64,000 nt of DNA from Pandoraea apista (GCF_001465595.2 NZ_CP013481.2:1364001-1428000), one strand, 5' to 3'. Shown: positions 1-11,203, counted from the first letter of the stretch. Numbers and translations are program-made. The notes: generated by a model from the letters alone, not told the origin.

Positions 1-50
1 CGGCGCCGGCCGATACCGATACCACCACCGATGCGTCGACGCAGCGCTAA
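1..50 (+). CDS. possible 3' end of an upstream CDS (partial)
   Basis: An open frame enters from the left edge and ends at a TAA at 48-50, reading a Thr/Asp-rich tail (APADTDTTTDASTQR). Only 15 codons are visible, so no family can be named. It would converge on thiC, and the hairpin at 101-126 could serve both. It may equally be chance open frame in high-GC DNA. Confidence 0.3.
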   Translation, partial: APADTDTTTDASTQR

Positions 51-94
51 GCGCGAGCCGCCGGGCCAACGCCTGATCGATGGCTGTCATCCAT

Positions 95-126
95 GAAAAA
101 ACGCGCCCGGTATGACCCGGGCGCGT
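95..126 (-). terminator. intrinsic terminator of thiC
   Basis: A perfect 10-bp stem (ACGCGCCCGG at 101-110, CCGGGCGCGT at 117-126) encloses a 6-nt loop. An A-tract at 95-100 becomes a T-tract after the stem on the minus strand. It lies about 70 nt beyond the thiC stop codon. Confidence 0.85.
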
Positions 127-193
127 AGGTGTTTCGTCTGGACGATCGGCCTGCGCGCGGCGCGATCGACACGCCGCACCCATTAGCGCCGCA

Positions 194-2194
<2,001 letters not shown>

Positions 2195-2280
2195 CTACGC
2201 TCCCTGCGCTGGCATTATCCAGATCAGGTTCTAAGGGTATTTCTCACCCACAACTCACGTTGCAGGACCCCTGCGCTAGC
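2195..2280 (-). promoter_or_regulatory. TPP riboswitch (THI element)
   Basis: Read on the minus strand, the leader carries the conserved aptamer blocks in order: GGGGTCC, a CTGAGA-like segment (GTGAGAAATACCC), then ACCTGATCTGGATAATGCCAG and AGGGA. The second helix arm and the GATCTGGATAATGCC block are nearly invariant in TPP aptamers. It ends about 85 nt before the thiC start codon, leaving room for an expression platform that hides the ribosome binding site. Confidence 0.93.
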
Positions 2281-2405
2281 TTTGCGGCAACGATACACCG
2301 ACATGCCCGCCAAACACAAGCACGATGTGTCCCGAAAAACGTGAACGGATGATGGTGCGATGCGACATGAAAAGGTCGATGAAAACCGTATGTGAGACGC
2401 CATCG

Positions 2406-3947
2406 TCACCGGGCGGCGAGGGTTTTGTCATCGTCGTCGAACACGCGGGCGAGGCGTTGGGCAACATCGTCTGCAAGCGTTTCGGGCACGTTGGTGAAGC
2501 TCATCACGAGCGCAGGTGGCAATGGGCGGGCAACGCTGAAGAACGATAGCGCGCCCGGCGCCAAGCCGTGACCGACGGCCGTGCGGCACAGCGCGCGATC
2601 CTGGCGATGCGCCTCAATCCAGCCGAGCAGATGCATGCCGCCAGCCTGCTGCGCGAGTTCCATGCGTTCCGGCAGGTGTTGGCGCAGTGCTTGCGCAAGC
2701 GCTGCGCGACGCTCGCCGTAAAGCTGACGCATGCGTTTGATATGGCGGCTGAAATGGCCCTGAGTGATGAAGTCGGTGATGGTGGCTTGTTCGATCCACC
2801 CCTGTGCGGGGGAGGTAAGCGAAACGTTGGCGACGAACGCATCGCACAGCGCGGGAGGGACCACCAGATAGCCGAGACGCAGGCCAGGAAACAGCACTTT
2901 GCTGAACGACCCGGCGTAAAGCACCCGTTCCCCGCCATCCAGACTCTTGAGCGCGGGCAACGGCGCACCGGTGTAGCGGAATTCGCTGTCATAGTCGTCC
3001 TCGACGATCCAGCCGTCGTGCGCCTGCGCCCACGCCAGCAAGGCGAGACGGCGCGCCAGCGGCAGCGTGACGGATAACGGCGACTGGTGCGATGGCGTTA
3101 CCACCGCGAGCCGTGCATCAGGGGCGGCCCGCTCGCCTGCGGCGACGTCGAGTCCGTCTTGGTCCACAGGCACCGGCACTAGCGTGGCGCCGGTCATCCG
3201 AAGCCCGGCTTGCGCGCGGAAATAGCCCGGATCTTCGCACCACACAAGGTCGCCCGGGCGCAGCAGCACGCGGGCGATCAAGGCGAGCGCCCCCTGATAG
3301 CCCGCCGTGACGATGATTTGTCCGGGGTCGCAGTGGATACCGCGCGAGATCGCCAGATAGCCGGCAATGGCTTCACGCAACGGGGCCCAGCCGATGGCGT
3401 TTTGGTAATGCAGTCCGTCGGGGGAAAGATGCCTCGCATGGCGCGCCGCGAGCCGTGCCCACAATTTGCGCGGGAATTCGTCGAGGGCGGGCATGCCGTT
3501 TTGCAGCGGGAGCGGCATGCCGAACGCGTTGAGCGGAATGCTGCTGGGGTTATCCGGCAAGTCTCGCACAAGCACTTGCGAGGACCGGGACGTTTCGTCC
3601 CGGCCCAGCTCGGAACGCCCCGCGCTGCCGGCGACCGCTCGCGCGGCGGCCTTGAGGCGCGTGCCTGCCAACTGCGGATTGACGCGGCTCCCGGCGGCGC
3701 CGTGTCCGATCACGAAGCCTTCCGCGACCAGTCGTTCGTAGGCGGCTTCGACCGTACCTCGCGCCACGCCCAGTTCGCTCGCGAGCGCGCGCGTCGACGG
3801 CAGCCGGCTGGACGGCGCGAGCTTGCCGGAGAGAATGCCCTCGCGGATTCGCTCGTACAACGCCCGATAGGTCGGCACGCCCGTAGCGTGCGCAGCATCG
3901 CTCAGATGCAGCGCCGCAAGCGCGGGCGGGATAGGGTTGTCGGACAT
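2406..3947 (-). CDS. MocR-family (GntR-HTH plus aminotransferase-like) transcriptional regulator
   Basis: The 513-residue protein has an N-terminal GntR winged helix (about residues 20-90, with [28 protein letters not shown]) and a fold-type-I aminotransferase-like domain (about 140-500) that normally binds PLP as effector. The block YAGSFSKVLFPGLRLGYL carries the PLP lysine (SFSK). I chose the ATG at 3947 because GAGG lies 8 nt upstream. A TTG two codons earlier is also possible. It is divergent from an AhpD-like gene, a common pairing, and probably controls that gene. The effector cannot be told from sequence. Confidence 0.9.
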   Translation of the reverse strand: MSDNPIPPALAALHLSDAAHATGVPTYRALYERIREGILSGKLAPSSRLPSTRALASELGVARGTVEAAYERLVAEGFVIGHGAAGSRVNPQLAGTRLKAAARAVAGSAGRSELGRDETSRSSQVLVRDLPDNPSSIPLNAFGMPLPLQNGMPALDEFPRKLWARLAARHARHLSPDGLHYQNAIGWAPLREAIAGYLAISRGIHCDPGQIIVTAGYQGALALIARVLLRPGDLVWCEDPGYFRAQAGLRMTGATLVPVPVDQDGLDVAAGERAAPDARLAVVTPSHQSPLSVTLPLARRLALLAWAQAHDGWIVEDDYDSEFRYTGAPLPALKSLDGGERVLYAGSFSKVLFPGLRLGYLVVPPALCDAFVANVSLTSPAQGWIEQATITDFITQGHFSRHIKRMRQLYGERRAALAQALRQHLPERMELAQQAGGMHLLGWIEAHRQDRALCRTAVGHGLAPGALSFFSVARPLPPALVMSFTNVPETLADDVAQRLARVFDDDDKTLAAR

Positions 3948-4038
3948 GCGCAATGCCTCGCGTGGCTCGATGGTGGCGTGATGATGGCCCGATGGGCGAA
4001 CCCCAAACCGCCCGGCACTCTCCGTTCCGGTCGCTGGC

Positions 4039-4079
4039 TTGGCTCATTTTGGCCTAACGATTCTATTCGGTTTTGGCTC
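4039..4079. promoter_or_regulatory. candidate MocR operator: direct repeats TTGGCTC
   Basis: In the 251-bp divergent spacer the heptamer TTGGCTC occurs at 4039-4045 and 4073-4079 in the same orientation, with a third TTGGC core at 4049-4053. MocR-type regulators such as GabR and PdxR usually bind direct repeats. Assignment is inference from position and repeat structure. Confidence 0.4.
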
Positions 4080-4198
4080 TTCTGAATGAGACAAGGGGTG
4101 CGTATCTTCCGGGGTGTCTGGTGTGAGCGCATCGTATGCGTGACGACGGCATGCCCTTGTTATCCCGGCACTTTCCAACCTGAACGGAGACTCGATTC

Positions 4199-4654
4199 AT
4201 GCAACGCCTGAATTTCATCAAAGCTTCCTCCCGTCCCTACGAACACCTTGGCATGTTGAGCCACTATTTCCACGACTGCGGCTTGCCGGACGGACTGGTC
4301 GAGCTGGTCTGGCTGCGCGCGTCGCAACTCAACGGCTGCGCGTTCTGCATCGACATGCATGTGACTGACGGGCTGAAAGTCGGTATTGAACCGCGTCGTT
4401 TGCATCTGCTCTCGGCCTGGCGCGAGACCGAGCTGTACTCGCCGGCAGAGCGTGCGGCGCTGGCGTGGACGGAGGCGGTCACCAATGTTCAGGACGGTCA
4501 CGTGCCGGACGCCGTTTTCGATGCGCTGCGAGCGCATTACGACGAGAAGCAGATGACCGATCTGACGTTCGCCATCGCTACGATCAACGCGTGGAACCGG
4601 GTCGCGATTTCGTTCCGCTCACCGCTGCCGAAAACACCGCAAGGCGTGCGTTGA
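4199..4654 (+). CDS. AhpD-like carboxymuconolactone decarboxylase-family protein
   Basis: This 151-residue cytosolic protein belongs to the alkylhydroperoxidase AhpD-like/CMD superfamily. It has the redox pair and proton-relay histidine in NGCAFCIDMH (about residues 43-52), where the two cysteines act in peroxide reduction in characterised members. TDLTFAIATINAWNRVAIS near the C-terminus is the usual helix following the core. It is expressed divergently from the MocR-type regulator, which suggests regulation by it. A role in peroxide or electrophile detoxification is likely from the family; the substrate is unknown. Confidence 0.88.
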   Translation: MQRLNFIKASSRPYEHLGMLSHYFHDCGLPDGLVELVWLRASQLNGCAFCIDMHVTDGLKVGIEPRRLHLLSAWRETELYSPAERAALAWTEAVTNVQDGHVPDAVFDALRAHYDEKQMTDLTFAIATINAWNRVAISFRSPLPKTPQGVR

Positions 4655-4708
4655 GGCCGGTGTTCCGCGACTCTCGGACCAGACGCGAAGCACTCTCTGA
4701 CGCCAATG

Positions 4709-6379
4709 TCACTGCGCCAGACGGACTTCGCGTTGAAACTCTCGCGGCATGAGCCGTAGCGCGTCGCGGAAGAACCGCCGGTCGGGCGGCGGCAGCATCG
4801 GCAACACGCGTCCTAACGAGCGGGCAGCGTGCAACGCCTGCGGCGAATCGCCGTCCTGATGCAAGGCAAACCACAACATTTCGAACCACAGGTTGGCGAG
4901 CTGCAATGGCTCGAAGCGAACGCGGCCCTCTTCGTGATCGGCGAGGGTCGTGGCGACCACCTCCGTCCACTGCGTAAAACCTTTGGCTCGTGAGAAAGGC
5001 GCGCCAAACGGTTGCACGGCGTCGAGGAAGGCGTCGACGGCCAACGGCGTGCTCGCCCGCAACGTCGCCAGATCGGGGTCGCGTCGCACTGGCACGGCGC
5101 CTCGTGCGATACGCAGCAGGAAGACGGTATTCCAGACTGAATTGCCGCCCACCCCGAAGCGGTCGCAGATCCATTCCGACAGACCGATCCAGCGCAACGC
5201 CTGACGTTGCACGTCGGCAGCGGCAAGACGCCTGCCGGGGTCGATGAGCGCCCCCTGCCAGAACAGCCACAACGACAGTCCGATGTTAGCCGCGACGTGC
5301 TGAGCGAGATCGATGGAGTCGGCTTCGAAGGCGGCCTGCAAGGCGTCGGAGAAGGCTGCCAGCGCATTGGCGGCCGACTGTGCCCGTGCGGGCATCGGGC
5401 CGGGGCGCGCAGCGTGCGACTTGTACAACAACGCTTGCAAGTTGCGGCTTTCGAAGCGGATGCGCGGGTTGTAGACGAGGCATGGCGTGAGCGATGCGTC
5501 GTCGCTAATGCGTTGCAGGTGCGCAAACGCGCCCGCTTCATCGCGCAACGCATAGGCCTGCCAGGCCTGCACGATCCAGTGCATGGCGCGTAACGTGGGC
5601 GAGCCGGGCGGATTCGCGCCAAACGTTGCGGCGAGTGTCGCAAGCGTTTGCTTTGTGCGCGCAGCGTCGCCCATGCGACGCCACACAATTGTCTCGGCAA
5701 GCAGGGCGATGCCGCGTTGCACGTCGTCGACGGCGCATACCTGCGCCGCATGGAACGACGGAATCGCGCCGGTGCGCTGACGTCGCGCCTCGCCCGGCGC
5801 GGGCGCTTGCGGCGGCGCGAAAAATACCCCGTCCTGCATATCGCGCTTGCCGAGCGTGAGGTGATGCCAGAACGCAATGTCCTGCATGACGTAATCGAGT
5901 GCAGGCGATTGGGTATCGGGCAGGGTGTCTTGCGGCAGGCCAAGGAATGCGGCCACAGCGCGGCGCGGATCGTCGAGTGCCTTGTCGCCGATGGTCACCA
6001 CGATGCGCGACATCTCTTGGCGGGCCAGCCAGAACGGTCCCTTGCCACGGCCGCGCGTGGGCAGCAACCGCACGTCGGCGTGTTTGTCATCGCCCCAGCC
6101 GACGGCCACGCCCCAGCGCGCGAAGTCTGAGAACGCGCGACTGATCAGCATGCGCAAATCGCCTGCCACCCCAGACTGACCGAAACGGATTTTCAGCGAC
6201 GCCAGCGACACGGGCGATGCTTCGTAATGCGCCGCGTAATACACCCGCATCAACAGCCAAAGGCTCTGGTAGCGCACCGGATGCGCGTCGACCATTTGGG
6301 GGGCGTCGAGGCGCACGACGAGCGCAGGCGCGCTGGTGGCCGAGGCGGGCGTGAGGTCTGGAACAGAGGTGTCGGGCAT
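4709..6379 (-). CDS. conserved-looking hypothetical protein, possible winged-helix N-terminus
   Basis: I do not recognise this 556-residue protein. The first 30 residues are low complexity. Residues about 35-115 (VRYQSLWLLMRVYYAAHYEA then a KIRFGQSG segment) look like a compact helical domain that could be winged-helix. The remainder is Ala/Leu-rich and predicted helical, possibly of repeat type. There is no signal peptide or clear membrane span. The frame stays open upstream to 7207 but there runs antisense to the beta-lactamase gene, so I placed the start at the ATG giving MPDTSVPDL. It is divergent from the beta-lactamase gene and shares its promoter region. Confidence 0.75.
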   Translation of the reverse strand: MPDTSVPDLTPASATSAPALVVRLDAPQMVDAHPVRYQSLWLLMRVYYAAHYEASPVSLASLKIRFGQSGVAGDLRMLISRAFSDFARWGVAVGWGDDKHADVRLLPTRGRGKGPFWLARQEMSRIVVTIGDKALDDPRRAVAAFLGLPQDTLPDTQSPALDYVMQDIAFWHHLTLGKRDMQDGVFFAPPQAPAPGEARRQRTGAIPSFHAAQVCAVDDVQRGIALLAETIVWRRMGDAARTKQTLATLAATFGANPPGSPTLRAMHWIVQAWQAYALRDEAGAFAHLQRISDDASLTPCLVYNPRIRFESRNLQALLYKSHAARPGPMPARAQSAANALAAFSDALQAAFEADSIDLAQHVAANIGLSLWLFWQGALIDPGRRLAAADVQRQALRWIGLSEWICDRFGVGGNSVWNTVFLLRIARGAVPVRRDPDLATLRASTPLAVDAFLDAVQPFGAPFSRAKGFTQWTEVVATTLADHEEGRVRFEPLQLANLWFEMLWFALHQDGDSPQALHAARSLGRVLPMLPPPDRRFFRDALRLMPREFQREVRLAQ

Positions 6380-6610
6380 GGCATCGAGGGTATCGAGTCG
6401 CACCGGGCAGCGGACGACATCCGCCGCATTTACGGAATTTTCTGAGGGTGCACCGATGATACGGCGGTTACGTCGGTTACGGTAGCTTTGCTTTGCGCCT
6501 GTCGAAACGCACACTATCCTGCAAACGCTTCCGGTAAGCCGGCGCCAGGCCAGCGCCATTGCCAACGTTCTTGCCATCTCCATGGCATCCCATGCAATAA
6601 GGATAACGAA

Positions 6611-7480
6611 ATGAAAAAGATAATTTCTCGCTGGCGGCGTGGTGTCTTCGGGCTGCGGGTTGCGCTCGCGGTCGTGTCTCCCATGGTGTTCGCCGTTCCG
6701 GCGCATGCGACGGAAGCGGCGGGCGGGGCCGCGGGGACTAAGGCCGCTGCGGTGCACATGAAGGAGCGTGCCGATTGGGGCAAGTTCTTCGATGCGGAAG
6801 GTGTTAAGGGAACGATCGTGGTGCTCGACGGACGCACGCAAACGTATCAGGCGTTCGACACGGCGCGCGCCGAGCGGCGGATGTCGCCTGCATCGACGTA
6901 CAAGATCTTCAACAGCCTGCTGGCGCTCGAGTCGGGCGCCCTCGATAACGAACGCGAGATCATTCCCTGGGACGGCAAGCCGCGACGCGGGAAGTACTGG
7001 AACGCGGCGATGGATCTGCGCACGGCGTTTCGCGTGTCGTGTTTGCCGTGCTATCAGGTGGTCTCGCACAAGATTGCGCGTCAGTTTGCACAGAGCAAAC
7101 TCAATGAGGCCGGGTATGGGAACCACACTATCGGTCGTGCCGCAGACGCCTACTGGGTCGACGACAGCTTGCAGATCTCGGCACGCGAGCAGGTCGATTT
7201 CCTGCAACGTCTCGCGCGAGGGACGTTACCGTTCTCTGCACGCTCGCAAGACATCGTGCGTCAGATTTCGATTGTCGAGGCCAATCCTGATTACGTGTTG
7301 CATGGCAAGACGGGCTGGTTCGTCGACAAGAAGCCGGACATCGGCTGGTGGGTGGGCTGGATTGAGCGCGACGGCAACATCACGAGCGTAGCGTTGAACA
7401 TCGATCTGAAGGACGATGCCGATGCGCCCAAGCGCGCCCGTATCGTTCGTGCCGTGCTCAGTAGTTTGCAGTTGATCTGA
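6611..7480 (+). CDS. class D (OXA-type) beta-lactamase
   Basis: A 289-residue periplasmic serine beta-lactamase. It has a signal peptide (residues 1 to about 33, cleavage near AHA/TE), the active-site motif S95-T-Y-K98 (nucleophilic serine and carbamylated lysine), Y169-G-N171 and K233-T-G235. The position usually occupied by SxV reads S143-C-L145. The ATG follows AAGGATAA; the frame is open further upstream, but that extension lacks a signal peptide. No mobile element flanks it, so it is probably the intrinsic chromosomal oxacillinase of the genus (OXA-62-like enzymes are known in Pandoraea). Which allele family it belongs to, and its carbapenem activity, cannot be judged here. Confidence 0.95.
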   Translation: MKKIISRWRRGVFGLRVALAVVSPMVFAVPAHATEAAGGAAGTKAAAVHMKERADWGKFFDAEGVKGTIVVLDGRTQTYQAFDTARAERRMSPASTYKIFNSLLALESGALDNEREIIPWDGKPRRGKYWNAAMDLRTAFRVSCLPCYQVVSHKIARQFAQSKLNEAGYGNHTIGRAADAYWVDDSLQISAREQVDFLQRLARGTLPFSARSQDIVRQISIVEANPDYVLHGKTGWFVDKKPDIGWWVGWIERDGNITSVALNIDLKDDADAPKRARIVRAVLSSLQLI

Positions 7481-7512
7481 GTGCGGTGGCGAATCTGAAC
7501 GGGCCTTGAACA

Positions 7513-7560
7513 AGTATTGCGCGGCGCGCACGCCGATCGGCGCCGCTTCCGCGCAATACT
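7513..7560. repeat. 12-bp inverted repeat between convergent genes
   Basis: AGTATTGCGCGG (7513-7524) is matched perfectly by CCGCGCAATACT (7549-7560). The 24-nt interior contains a further palindrome, CGCCGATCGGCG (7531-7542). It lies between the convergent beta-lactamase and wrbA genes. There is no T-tract, so it may act as a factor-assisted bidirectional terminator or a cruciform. Confidence 0.75.
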
Positions 7561-7601
7561 CGGAACTGATGGCGTTACAGCGTATTCAATGCGCTCAGCA
7601 T

Positions 7602-8234
7602 TTACAACGCGCGCCCGTGTTTGAGCGCTGCCGCGATTTCCGCGACGTGCCGGCCCTGCGTCTTTGCGATCTTCAGTTCGTTCTCGCTGGGTTGACGCGA
7701 ACCGTCGCCGGCGGCAAGTGTGGTCGCCCCATAGGGGGTGCCGCCGGTAATCTCGCCCATGTTGGTGAGCCCGGGCTCGGTATACGGCACACCGACAATG
7801 ACCATGCCGTGGTGCAGCAGTGTGGTGTGAAAGCTCGTGATCGTCGTTTCCTGCCCGCCATGTTGCGTGGCCGTGCTGGCGAACACGCTACCGACCTTGC
7901 CCACGAGTTGGCCTTTGGCCCACAGGCCGCCGGTCTGGTCGAGGAAGTTGCGCATCTGCGCGGTCATGTTGCCGAAGCGGGTCGGGGTGCCGAAGATAAT
8001 CGCGTCGTAGTCGACAAGCTGGTCGACGCGCGCGACAGGCACATTCGCGAACGCTGCGCGTGCGGCTTTCGCACCGCTCTTCTCGAGAATGTCATCGGGT
8101 ACCAGTTCGGGGACTTGCATGACGGTGACGTCGGTGCCGGCAACGCTGCGCGCGCCTTCGGCGACGGCTTCCGCCATCTTGTAGATGTGCCCGTACATGC
8201 TATAGAACACCACCAGGATCTTGGCGTTGGCCAT
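7602..8234 (-). CDS. wrbA: NAD(P)H:quinone oxidoreductase WrbA
   Basis: A 210-residue flavodoxin-like cytosolic enzyme that uses FMN to reduce quinones by two electrons, limiting redox cycling. The N-terminus [19 protein letters not shown] is the FMN phosphate loop, and GTPTRFGNM plus [10 protein letters not shown] are characteristic of WrbA. Length is slightly above the usual 198-200. The ATG at 8234 follows AAGGAGA. The frame is open upstream to 8411, but that stretch has no family similarity. It converges on the beta-lactamase gene and is probably monocistronic. Confidence 0.95.
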   Translation of the reverse strand: MANAKILVVFYSMYGHIYKMAEAVAEGARSVAGTDVTVMQVPELVPDDILEKSGAKAARAAFANVPVARVDQLVDYDAIIFGTPTRFGNMTAQMRNFLDQTGGLWAKGQLVGKVGSVFASTATQHGGQETTITSFHTTLLHHGMVIVGVPYTEPGLTNMGEITGGTPYGATTLAAGDGSRQPSENELKIAKTQGRHVAEIAAALKHGRAL

Positions 8235-8456
8235 GGGAATCTCCTTTCGGGTCGAGAGATGCCGGCGCCGCGGGCGGTTTGCCACGCGAGGCAGCCGTTC
8301 CATGATAGTCGACGCTCGTGACGAAACGCCGAATCCGTCACGCGATAAGCACAAGACGAGACGATTTGCCGCAGCAGCGTGCGGTGGCGCGGGAATGATC
8401 GGCGGAGACACCCGGACCCCGGGGCGGGGCTGGGTGCGACTTCGCGCGGCTGTTCT

Positions 8457-8750
8457 CTAGCGTAGACGTGAGCCGATGAGGCAGCCGAGGGCGAGCGCCG
8501 CCATCAACACGGTGACACTCGCCGACACGCCACCGACCAGCGCGAGCCCGGTGGCCGCAAGACCATGGGCCAGGACCGCTGCGGGCACAAGCAGCATGGC
8601 GCTAATGACACACCAACGCATGACATAGCGCCACATGAAGCGGCTCACGATACGCATCCGGGCGTCGAGTTGATGCCGCTGCCAGAAAGACAGATCGGCG
8701 GCCGCGTGGAAGAGCCACAGCGGGCTGAAGTATTTGATGAACAAGTCCAT
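8457..8750 (-). CDS. small membrane protein, hypothetical
   Basis: A 97-residue protein that I cannot assign. It begins MDLFIKYFSPLWLFHAAADL and has two clear hydrophobic helices in its second half (around WCVISAMLLVPAAVLAHGL and ALVGGVSASVTVLMAALALGCLIG), ending in a basic SRLR tail, so it is likely an inner-membrane protein. There is no strong Shine-Dalgarno sequence. The frame is open to 8831, but the start chosen gives the sensible amphipathic N-terminus. The gene stands alone between wrbA and a LysR regulator. Confidence 0.65.
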   Translation of the reverse strand: MDLFIKYFSPLWLFHAAADLSFWQRHQLDARMRIVSRFMWRYVMRWCVISAMLLVPAAVLAHGLAATGLALVGGVSASVTVLMAALALGCLIGSRLR

Positions 8751-8982
8751 GACGCCACATCGGAAACACAATGCCCGCAGGACGCGGGCATGTCGTCGAG
8801 GCACGACGGCGAGACAGATACCGGCTGGCATTGTCGCGCACTTGGGCGCGTCGACGTATCAGGATTGTAGCAGGCACTCACTCACTTTGTGGTGGCGGCA
8901 GCGGTCAATAACTGCGCTTATTGTGCCGAACATCACTCAATGACCCCGGAAGTTTTGACATCGTTTGCTATCTCCCATGGTG

Positions 8983-9924
8983 TCAGGGTCTGTGCGCTGT
9001 CGCGGAATCAGGCGCGTGCGGCGTGTTGGCGGTGATCTGTTGGATCAATTCCCAGACCGACTGGGCGGCGGGAGAGAGCGTACGGTTCTTGCGGCGCACC
9101 AGCATGATGGTGCGATCGAGTTGCGGCACTAGCGGCAGGGCGACGAGGCGTCCGCCGTTCTCCGGCAGTCCCGGCATCGCGGGGAGCGCCAGTGCCGGCA
9201 TGATGCTGATACCGATGCCCGCTTCGACCATCCGGAAGACGGTAATCGCGTGCCCGACCTCCTGCGCGACCTGGCAATAGGCGCCGTGCTCGGCCAACGC
9301 CCGGTCGATCAGCGGCCGGCTGCCCGAGGCGTAATCGAGCAGCACCAATTTCTCGCCATTGAGGTCTTTCCACGTCACCTGTGTCTGCTTCGCAAAGCGA
9401 TGTGAGCGTTCGCATACCACGAGGAACGGCTCGACCATGATTGGCTCGCCGACCAGATCATCTGTGCCTTCCGAGGCCACGATGACCCCGAAATCGACTT
9501 CCCCGTGCCGCACGCTGTCGGTCGCGAGCGTCTGCACCTGATCGCGCAACATGAGCGTGATGTCCGGGTACCGGGCTGCACATGCCGAGATGCATTCGGG
9601 CATCAGATTGGCAGAGATCGTTGGCGCGCTGGCCACACGCACCCGTCCGCGACGTTCCTCGGCCAGGCCATGTGTATCGCGCAGTGCGCTCTCGAGTTCG
9701 TCGAGCACCCGGGCGAGTGTTGCCGAAAGGCTAGCGCCCACTTCGGTAAGCGTGACCTCGCGTGTGGTGCGGTCTACCAGCTTGAGCCCGAGTTCTTGTT
9801 CCAATTCACGGATGCAGCGGCTCACGGCCGGCTGAGTCAGGCCGATGTCCTCGCCGGCACGGCTGAAACTGCCGTGTTCGGCCACTGCGAGGAACACCTT
9901 GAGCTGGCGCAGTGAGATATTCAT
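8983..9924 (-). CDS. LysR-family transcriptional regulator
   Basis: A 313-residue LysR-type regulator. It has an N-terminal winged helix (MNISLRQLKVFLAVAEHGSF to about residue 65, with LTQPAVSRCIRELE) and a periplasmic-binding-like effector domain from about residue 90. It is divergent from an SBF-type transporter 211 bp away, the usual arrangement for a regulator of its neighbour. The AT-rich stretch at about 9930-9970 in the spacer is a plausible binding region. The effector is unknown. Confidence 0.92.
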   Translation of the reverse strand: MNISLRQLKVFLAVAEHGSFSRAGEDIGLTQPAVSRCIRELEQELGLKLVDRTTREVTLTEVGASLSATLARVLDELESALRDTHGLAEERRGRVRVASAPTISANLMPECISACAARYPDITLMLRDQVQTLATDSVRHGEVDFGVIVASEGTDDLVGEPIMVEPFLVVCERSHRFAKQTQVTWKDLNGEKLVLLDYASGSRPLIDRALAEHGAYCQVAQEVGHAITVFRMVEAGIGISIMPALALPAMPGLPENGGRLVALPLVPQLDRTIMLVRRKNRTLSPAAQSVWELIQQITANTPHAPDSATAHRP

Positions 9925-10135
9925 GCGTCTTTGGTATGAATGAATTTTTTAAATGAATTTGTATTTTAACTGCCCTTGCGTTCTAATACGTGAAAACCCG
10001 TATCGCGAGCGCACACTTCCGGTCACTTTTGATCGCCTGCCGATCGACTGACGACCTCGCTGGCGGCCGACATGCCGCCGCGTCCCGTGTCCTGGCGAAC
10101 GGGCTTTGTCTTTTTTGACGTATTCGAGATCGACG

Positions 10136-11203
10136 ATGGCCAGACCGCGTTTTCTTCCCGACAATTTCACGTTGATGCTGGTGGCGACCGTAGTGCTCGC
10201 CAGCTTCCTGCCGGCGCATGGCGAGGGCGAAGTCGCCTTCAACCTGCTCACCAACGTGGCAATTGCCGCCTTGTTCTTCCTGCATGGCGCGAAGCTTTCG
10301 CGCGAGGCGGTGCTCGCCGGTGCAACGCACTGGCGTTTGCACCTGCTGGTGTTCGCCAGCACATTCGTGATCTTCCCGATCGTCGGCGTGGCGCTCAAGC
10401 CGGTGCTCTCGTGGATGGTCACGCCGGAGCTGTATCTCGGCATTCTCTTCCTGTGCACGCTGCCCGCCACGGTCCAGTCGGCCATCGCGTTCACCTCGAT
10501 TGCCCGTGGCAATGTGCCGGCGGCCGTGTGCAGCGCATCGGCGTCGAGCTTGTTCGGCATATTCATTACGCCGGTGCTCGTCGGCCTGATCGTCATTCAT
10601 CACGACGGCAATACGGGCGCCTCGCCGTTCGACTCGATCGGCAACATCATGCTGCAACTGCTCGTGCCGTTCATCGCGGGCCAGCTTTCGCGCAAGGCCA
10701 TCGGCAAATGGGTCGAGCGCAATCGTGCGGTGCTCAAGATCGTCGATCAGGGCTCGATCCTGCTGGTGGTCTACACGGCGTTCAGCGAGGCGGTGAATAC
10801 GGGCTTGTGGCATCAGATCCCGCCGCTGGCGCTGCTGGGCTTGCTCGGTTGCTGCGCGGTGATTCTTGCGATCATGCTGGCCGTGACCACCTATTCCGCC
10901 CGCTGTCTCGGTTTTTCGCGTGAAGACGAGATCACCATCGTTTTTTGCGGCTCGAAGAAGAGCCTCGCGAGCGGTATCCCCATGGCCAAGGTGTTGTTCG
11001 CGACCGGATCGCTGGGCGCGATCGTGCTGCCGCTCATGTTGTTTCATCAGATGCAGTTGATGGTCTGCGCAGTGCTGGCGCAACGTTACGCCAGCCGTCA
11101 GCGCGCGGCGCAGGCGGGCAAGAGCGCTAAGGCCGGGGCTGCGAAGCCGGCTGTTCGTGACGGCAAGTCCGACGGCAGCGCCGAGGCAGGCGCCGGCCGC
11201 TGA
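10136..11203 (+). CDS. SBF-like (bile acid:sodium symporter family) transporter
   Basis: A 355-residue inner-membrane protein of the SBF-like/YfeH type with about ten hydrophobic segments. It carries the family block LCTLPATVQSAIAFTSIARG and the later FCGSKKSLASGIPMAKVLF, both hallmark loops of this family. The C-terminal 25 residues are a Lys/Ala/Gly-rich cytosolic tail. The ATG at 10136 gives MARPRFLPDNF; a TTG ten codons upstream is less likely. It is divergent from a LysR regulator that probably controls it. The substrate is not evident. Confidence 0.9.
   Translation: MARPRFLPDNFTLMLVATVVLASFLPAHGEGEVAFNLLTNVAIAALFFLHGAKLSREAVLAGATHWRLHLLVFASTFVIFPIVGVALKPVLSWMVTPELYLGILFLCTLPATVQSAIAFTSIARGNVPAAVCSASASSLFGIFITPVLVGLIVIHHDGNTGASPFDSIGNIMLQLLVPFIAGQLSRKAIGKWVERNRAVLKIVDQGSILLVVYTAFSEAVNTGLWHQIPPLALLGLLGCCAVILAIMLAVTTYSARCLGFSREDEITIVFCGSKKSLASGIPMAKVLFATGSLGAIVLPLMLFHQMQLMVCAVLAQRYASRQRAAQAGKSAKAGAAKPAVRDGKSDGSAEAGAGR

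Noticed and set aside
6380..7207. N-terminal extension of the unrecognised protein across the beta-lactamase gene
   Set aside because: It is antisense to a certain gene and the sequence lacks protein-like character. The ATG at 6379 is a better start.
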